Shown here piece after piece: positions 13,608 through 15,885 of a stretch of 15,885 bases of DNA (its first letter is position 1; each line of letters begins with the position of its first letter). The position numbers and the translations under genes are program-made. Below the pieces are notes generated by a model that worked only from the letters and a program-made list of their open reading frames with translations, was not told the DNA's origin and ran no database searches. This stretch comes from JAGQTE01 sp964648005 (GTDB lineage Bacteria; Actinomycetota; Acidimicrobiia; Acidimicrobiales; Acidimicrobilacustridaceae). The DNA lies in contig CAZYKR010000078.1 in the NCBI GenBank assembly GCA_964648005.1, forward strand, positions 1 to 15,885, in the 5' to 3' direction.

Positions 13608-14084
13608 GTGGCAACCGTCCTGTATCCCGGATCGTTCGACCCGATCCACAACGGGCATCTGGAGATCATCGAGACGGCGGCGCGCCTGTTCGACCGGGTC
13701 ATCGTCGCCGCCATGCGCAACCCGCAGAAGGGCGAGCCGCTGTTCTCGTTGGGCGACCGCGAGGAGATGCTCAACGAGTGCGTGTCGCACCTCGACAACG
13801 TCCGGGTCACCATGTTCTCGAGCCTTGTCGTGCAGCTCGCCCAGGACGTCGGGGCCGACTTCATCGTCAAGGGCCTGCGTGCCGTGTCGGACTTCGAGAA
13901 CGAGCTCCAGATGGCGCAGATGAACCACAAGATCTCTGGCGTCGACACGCTGTTCATCCCGTCGACCTCGGGCAACTCGTTCCTGGCGTCGCGGCTCATC
14001 CGCGAGATCTCGCGCTTCGGTGGCGACGTGACCCGCATGGTCCCGGCACCGGTGGCGAAGCGGCTCGAGGAGCGTCAGCCATGA
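13608..14084 (+). CDS. coaD: Phosphopantetheine adenylyltransferase
   Basis: CoaD joins ATP and 4'-phosphopantetheine to give dephospho-CoA, the penultimate step of coenzyme A synthesis. The 158-residue product is of normal length. It shows YPGSFDPIHNGH with the nucleotidyltransferase H14xGH17 motif, the pantetheine/ATP-binding KGLRAVSDFENELQMAQMN (K88, R91), and the C-terminal SGNSFLASRLIREISRFGGDV segment. The GTG at 13608 has GGAG five bases upstream and matches the family N-terminus. Its stop overlaps the ATG of the next gene (ATGA), so the two are coupled. Confidence 0.97.
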   Translation: MATVLYPGSFDPIHNGHLEIIETAARLFDRVIVAAMRNPQKGEPLFSLGDREEMLNECVSHLDNVRVTMFSSLVVQLAQDVGADFIVKGLRAVSDFENELQMAQMNHKISGVDTLFIPSTSGNSFLASRLIREISRFGGDVTRMVPAPVAKRLEERQP

Positions 14085-14719
14085 CCGATTTCGAGGTGTT
14101 CGACGACGAGTTCGACGACGACGACGTGCCCCTGACGCCGGCGCCGGCTCCGTATCAGGCGGGGGAGGCCGAGCAGCTGTTGCTGCGCCTGCGCGACATC
14201 GTGTCGAGCGCCCCCAACGTGCCGCTGTCGTCCACCCCTCGCATCTCGCGCGAGGAGGTGCTCGACCTGCTCGACGAGGCGCTCGATCGCCTGCCCGAGG
14301 AGCTGCGCGCCGCCCGGTGGCTGCTGAAGGAGCGCGAGGAGTTCCTCGAGAAGGTGCGGCACGAGGGCGAGGACATCATCGCCGCCGCCCGGGACCGGTC
14401 CGAGCGGATGGTGCAGCGCACCGAGGTGGTCAAACAGGCCGAGAGCCGCGCCTACCAGATCCTCGACAACGCCGAGGTGGAGTCTCGACGGCTCCGGCAC
14501 GAGGTCGAGGACTTCTGCGATCAGAAGCTCGCCAGCTTCGAGATCGTGCTCGAGCGCACGATGAAGCTCGTGGCGTCGGGGCGGGCGAAGTTGCAGGGCA
14601 CGGCGTTGCTCGACCTCCACGGCGAGCCCGGCGACGAGGACGAGGGCCAGCTGCCCACGGGCCCTGAGCACGACCACCTGCCGCCGCCGCCGGAGCCCTA
14701 CGACCCCGACGTGGCGTGA
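14081..14719 (+). CDS. sepIVA: SepIVA/DivIVA-like coiled-coil cell division protein
   Basis: A 212-residue protein with an acidic start (residues 4-15 mostly Asp/Glu), a segment ISREEVLDLLDEALDRLPEELRAARWLL (55-82) and a charged alpha-helical coiled coil to about residue 170. It ends in an acidic/proline-rich tail (PPPPEPYDP). The parts REEVLDLLDEALDRLPEEL and RLRHEVEDFCDQKLASFEIVLERTMKLVASGRAKLQG match, from memory, the start and end of mycobacterial SepIVA (Rv2927c), which also lies beside a DUF177 gene and acts in septum formation and cell-envelope assembly. The coiled-coil middle is shorter here. It is coupled to coaD upstream (ATGA) and to DUF177 downstream (GTGA). An alternative name would be ATP-synthase-b-like coiled-coil protein, which the sequence superficially resembles. 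Confidence 0.78.
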   Translation: MTDFEVFDDEFDDDDVPLTPAPAPYQAGEAEQLLLRLRDIVSSAPNVPLSSTPRISREEVLDLLDEALDRLPEELRAARWLLKEREEFLEKVRHEGEDIIAAARDRSERMVQRTEVVKQAESRAYQILDNAEVESRRLRHEVEDFCDQKLASFEIVLERTMKLVASGRAKLQGTALLDLHGEPGDEDEGQLPTGPEHDHLPPPPEPYDPDVA

Positions 14720-15252
14720 GCAGCGCGCACGGCCCGCTCGTCGTCGGTGTCACCGACCTGCTGCGCGAGCCGGGGAAGCAGCGCACCGTCGAGCGTGCGG
14801 TCCCCGCCGACCGGCTCGAGGTCGGTCGCTCGGCGATCGATGCCGGCGTCGACGTCGACATCGACCTGGTCCTGGAATCGGTCCTCGGCGAGGCGGTCAC
14901 GGTGCGCGGCACGGTGGCGGCGCCGTGGACGGGGGAGTGTCGCCGTTGCCTCGAGCCCATCGCGGGCGTCCTCGAGGCCGATGTGGCGGAGCTGTACGAG
15001 CGGCATCCCTCGAGTGAGGAGAGCTTCGCCATCGTCGACGATGCCGTCGATCTGGCGCCGGTGGTGCACGACGCCTTGGTGTTGGCGCTGCCGTTGTCGC
15101 CGCTGTGCCGCGTCGACTGTCCCGGGCCGAGCCCCGACGCCTACCCGGTCACCGTCGCCGACGATGCGGCGGAGACCGCGGCGCGCGACGACCGCTGGGC
15201 GGCGCTCGACGCCGTGACCTTCGACGACGGGGAACCGGCCGACGGCGCCTGA
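14716..15252 (+). CDS. DUF177/YceD family protein
   Basis: A 178-residue member of the DUF177 (YceD) family, linked to 23S rRNA or ribosome assembly in other bacteria. Seen are the N-terminal VTDLLREPGKQRTVE, the first Cys pair in W-T-G-E-C75-R-R-C78-L-E-P, the strand set VAELYERH, and LPLSPLC131RVDC135PG. In the family I expect a following GLCPxCG element completing a metal site; here the sequence reads PGPSPDAYP instead, so two ligands appear missing. The start GTG 14716 overlaps the preceding stop by four bases. Usually rpmF (bL32) follows this gene; here it does not. Confidence 0.88.
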   Translation: MSSAHGPLVVGVTDLLREPGKQRTVERAVPADRLEVGRSAIDAGVDVDIDLVLESVLGEAVTVRGTVAAPWTGECRRCLEPIAGVLEADVAELYERHPSSEESFAIVDDAVDLAPVVHDALVLALPLSPLCRVDCPGPSPDAYPVTVADDAAETAARDDRWAALDAVTFDDGEPADGA

Positions 15253-15258
15253 CGCACG

Positions 15259-15885
15259 ATGGGGACCTCTGCGCGTGCTCCCGACGAGGTGACCCCGGCC
15301 GCGACGCCGGCGCCCCCACAGGGCGCTGGTGCCCAGGCCTGCCTGTTGGCTCTGCTGGTGGCGTGGGCGCCCATCGCCCTGTTCCTGGCCGACAACGCCA
15401 AGGCCGTGATCGACGTCGGCCCGCTGCTCGTGTTCGGTGCCGGGCTGAGCCTCGTGTGCGTGGGTGTGGTGTGGGTCGTCGGGCGGCGTCGCGGTCGAAC
15501 GGCGGCCCGGCGCGCCGCCGGGGCGTGCGCCGTCGTGGTGCTGAGCACGTTCCTGTACGGCCGGTGGTTGTCGACCGAGCCGGCGTCGGGGGTCCGCGGC
15601 ACGATCGGCGTCGTGCTGTGGCTCGTGCTCACGGCGTTGCTCGCCACGTTGGCGGCGCGGGCGATGGCGGTGCCGGCCGTGCGCCAGTTCGCGCTGATCA
15701 CCGTCGCGCTCGTCCTCGTGCTCGCCACCGTCACCACGGGCAGCGTGGCGGCGGCGCGCCGTGGCGCGGAGGCCCTCGAGGCGCCGACGTACGCCTGGCC
15801 GGCTCCTCCCGAACGCACGCCGAACATCTACTGGTTCGTGCTGGACCAGTACGGCCGCACCGATCAGCTGCGCGCCATCACCGGC
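15259..15885 (+). CDS. Membrane sulfatase/alkaline-phosphatase-superfamily protein, 3' end cut by the window
   Basis: The frame starts at ATG 15259, six bases after the DUF177 stop, and is open to the window edge (209 codons). A Pro/Ala-rich cytosolic start (1-25) is followed by about five hydrophobic segments at roughly 26-44, 52-74, 86-100, 114-134 and 142-164. The extracytoplasmic domain then begins with R-T-P-N-I-Y-W-F-V-L-D196-Q-Y-G-R, the start of a sulfatase-type hydrolase fold in which this Asp binds the active-site metal. Related membrane proteins transfer or hydrolyse phosphate or sulfate esters of cell-envelope polymers. The catalytic Thr/Ser/Cys and remaining ligands lie beyond the window, so the activity is open. 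No strong ribosome site is visible. It replaces the rpmF gene expected here. Confidence 0.75.
   Translation, partial: MGTSARAPDEVTPAATPAPPQGAGAQACLLALLVAWAPIALFLADNAKAVIDVGPLLVFGAGLSLVCVGVVWVVGRRRGRTAARRAAGACAVVVLSTFLYGRWLSTEPASGVRGTIGVVLWLVLTALLATLAARAMAVPAVRQFALITVALVLVLATVTTGSVAAARRGAEALEAPTYAWPAPPERTPNIYWFVLDQYGRTDQLRAITG

Noticed and set aside
1..15885. Mobile elements, CRISPR arrays, tRNA or rRNA genes, toxin-antitoxin or defence systems
   Set aside because: Read on both strands, no transposase, spaced repeats, cloverleaf or recognised defence protein was seen; nearly all sequence is taken up by identifiable genes.

Overview
The window looks like an ordinary, gene-dense, mostly housekeeping segment of a high-GC actinobacterial chromosome. 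Evidence for Actinobacteria: GC-rich third positions, frequent GTG starts, several lipobox signal peptides, a GTP-dependent PEP carboxykinase, a HAIR-type heat-shock operator, a SepIVA/DivIVA-like coiled-coil gene next to a DUF177 gene, and the blocks rpmB / DAK2-domain gene / recG and rsmD / coaD, which I recall lying in the same relative order in mycobacteria. The protein flavour suggests a deep-branching class such as Acidimicrobiia, but that is inference from memory. No prophage, IS element, CRISPR array, tRNA or rRNA was seen. The first ~63 bases look like a sequencing artefact (Illumina adapter tail plus poly-A), so the window probably begins at or near a contig end.

Layout. 1-385: artefact followed by the C-terminal half of a histidine-phosphatase gene. 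500-2259 (+): two coupled lipoproteins, a YncE-like beta-propeller and a tandem DUF4333 protein. 2274-3472 (-): map with an N-terminal SEC-C zinc motif, coupled to a small unknown gene. 3562-4272 (+): a MhuD-like ABM-fold protein and a four-helix membrane protein. 4297-7781 (-): from right to left rpmB, a cold-shock-like gene, pckG, hsp20 (with a HAIR operator) and a stand-alone Lrp/AsnC ligand-binding domain, each of the last three with its own upstream region. 7960-11823 (+): DAK2/FakA-like gene and recG. 11827-13010 (-): a small zinc-ribbon gene coupled to a secreted PHB-depolymerase-type esterase lipoprotein. 13022-15885 (+): rsmD, coaD, sepIVA-like, DUF177 and the 5' part of a membrane sulfatase-like protein cut by the window edge.

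How the genes work together. Most serve core functions: N-terminal methionine removal (map), ribosome structure and rRNA modification (rpmB, rsmD), coenzyme A synthesis (coaD), replication-fork rescue (recG), gluconeogenesis/anaplerosis (pckG), protein quality control (hsp20), septation (sepIVA-like) and fatty-acid phosphorylation (DAK2). The less explained parts are the MhuD-like/membrane gene pair, the propeller/DUF4333 lipoprotein pair, the zinc-ribbon/esterase pair facing rsmD across only 11 bases, and the replacement of the usual rpmF neighbour of DUF177 by a sulfatase-like membrane gene. I found no convincing new multi-gene system; the best leads are listed as findings. No stretch longer than about 300 bases lacks a gene; the largest gap (5180-5391) holds the hsp20 control region and the pckG terminator hairpin.
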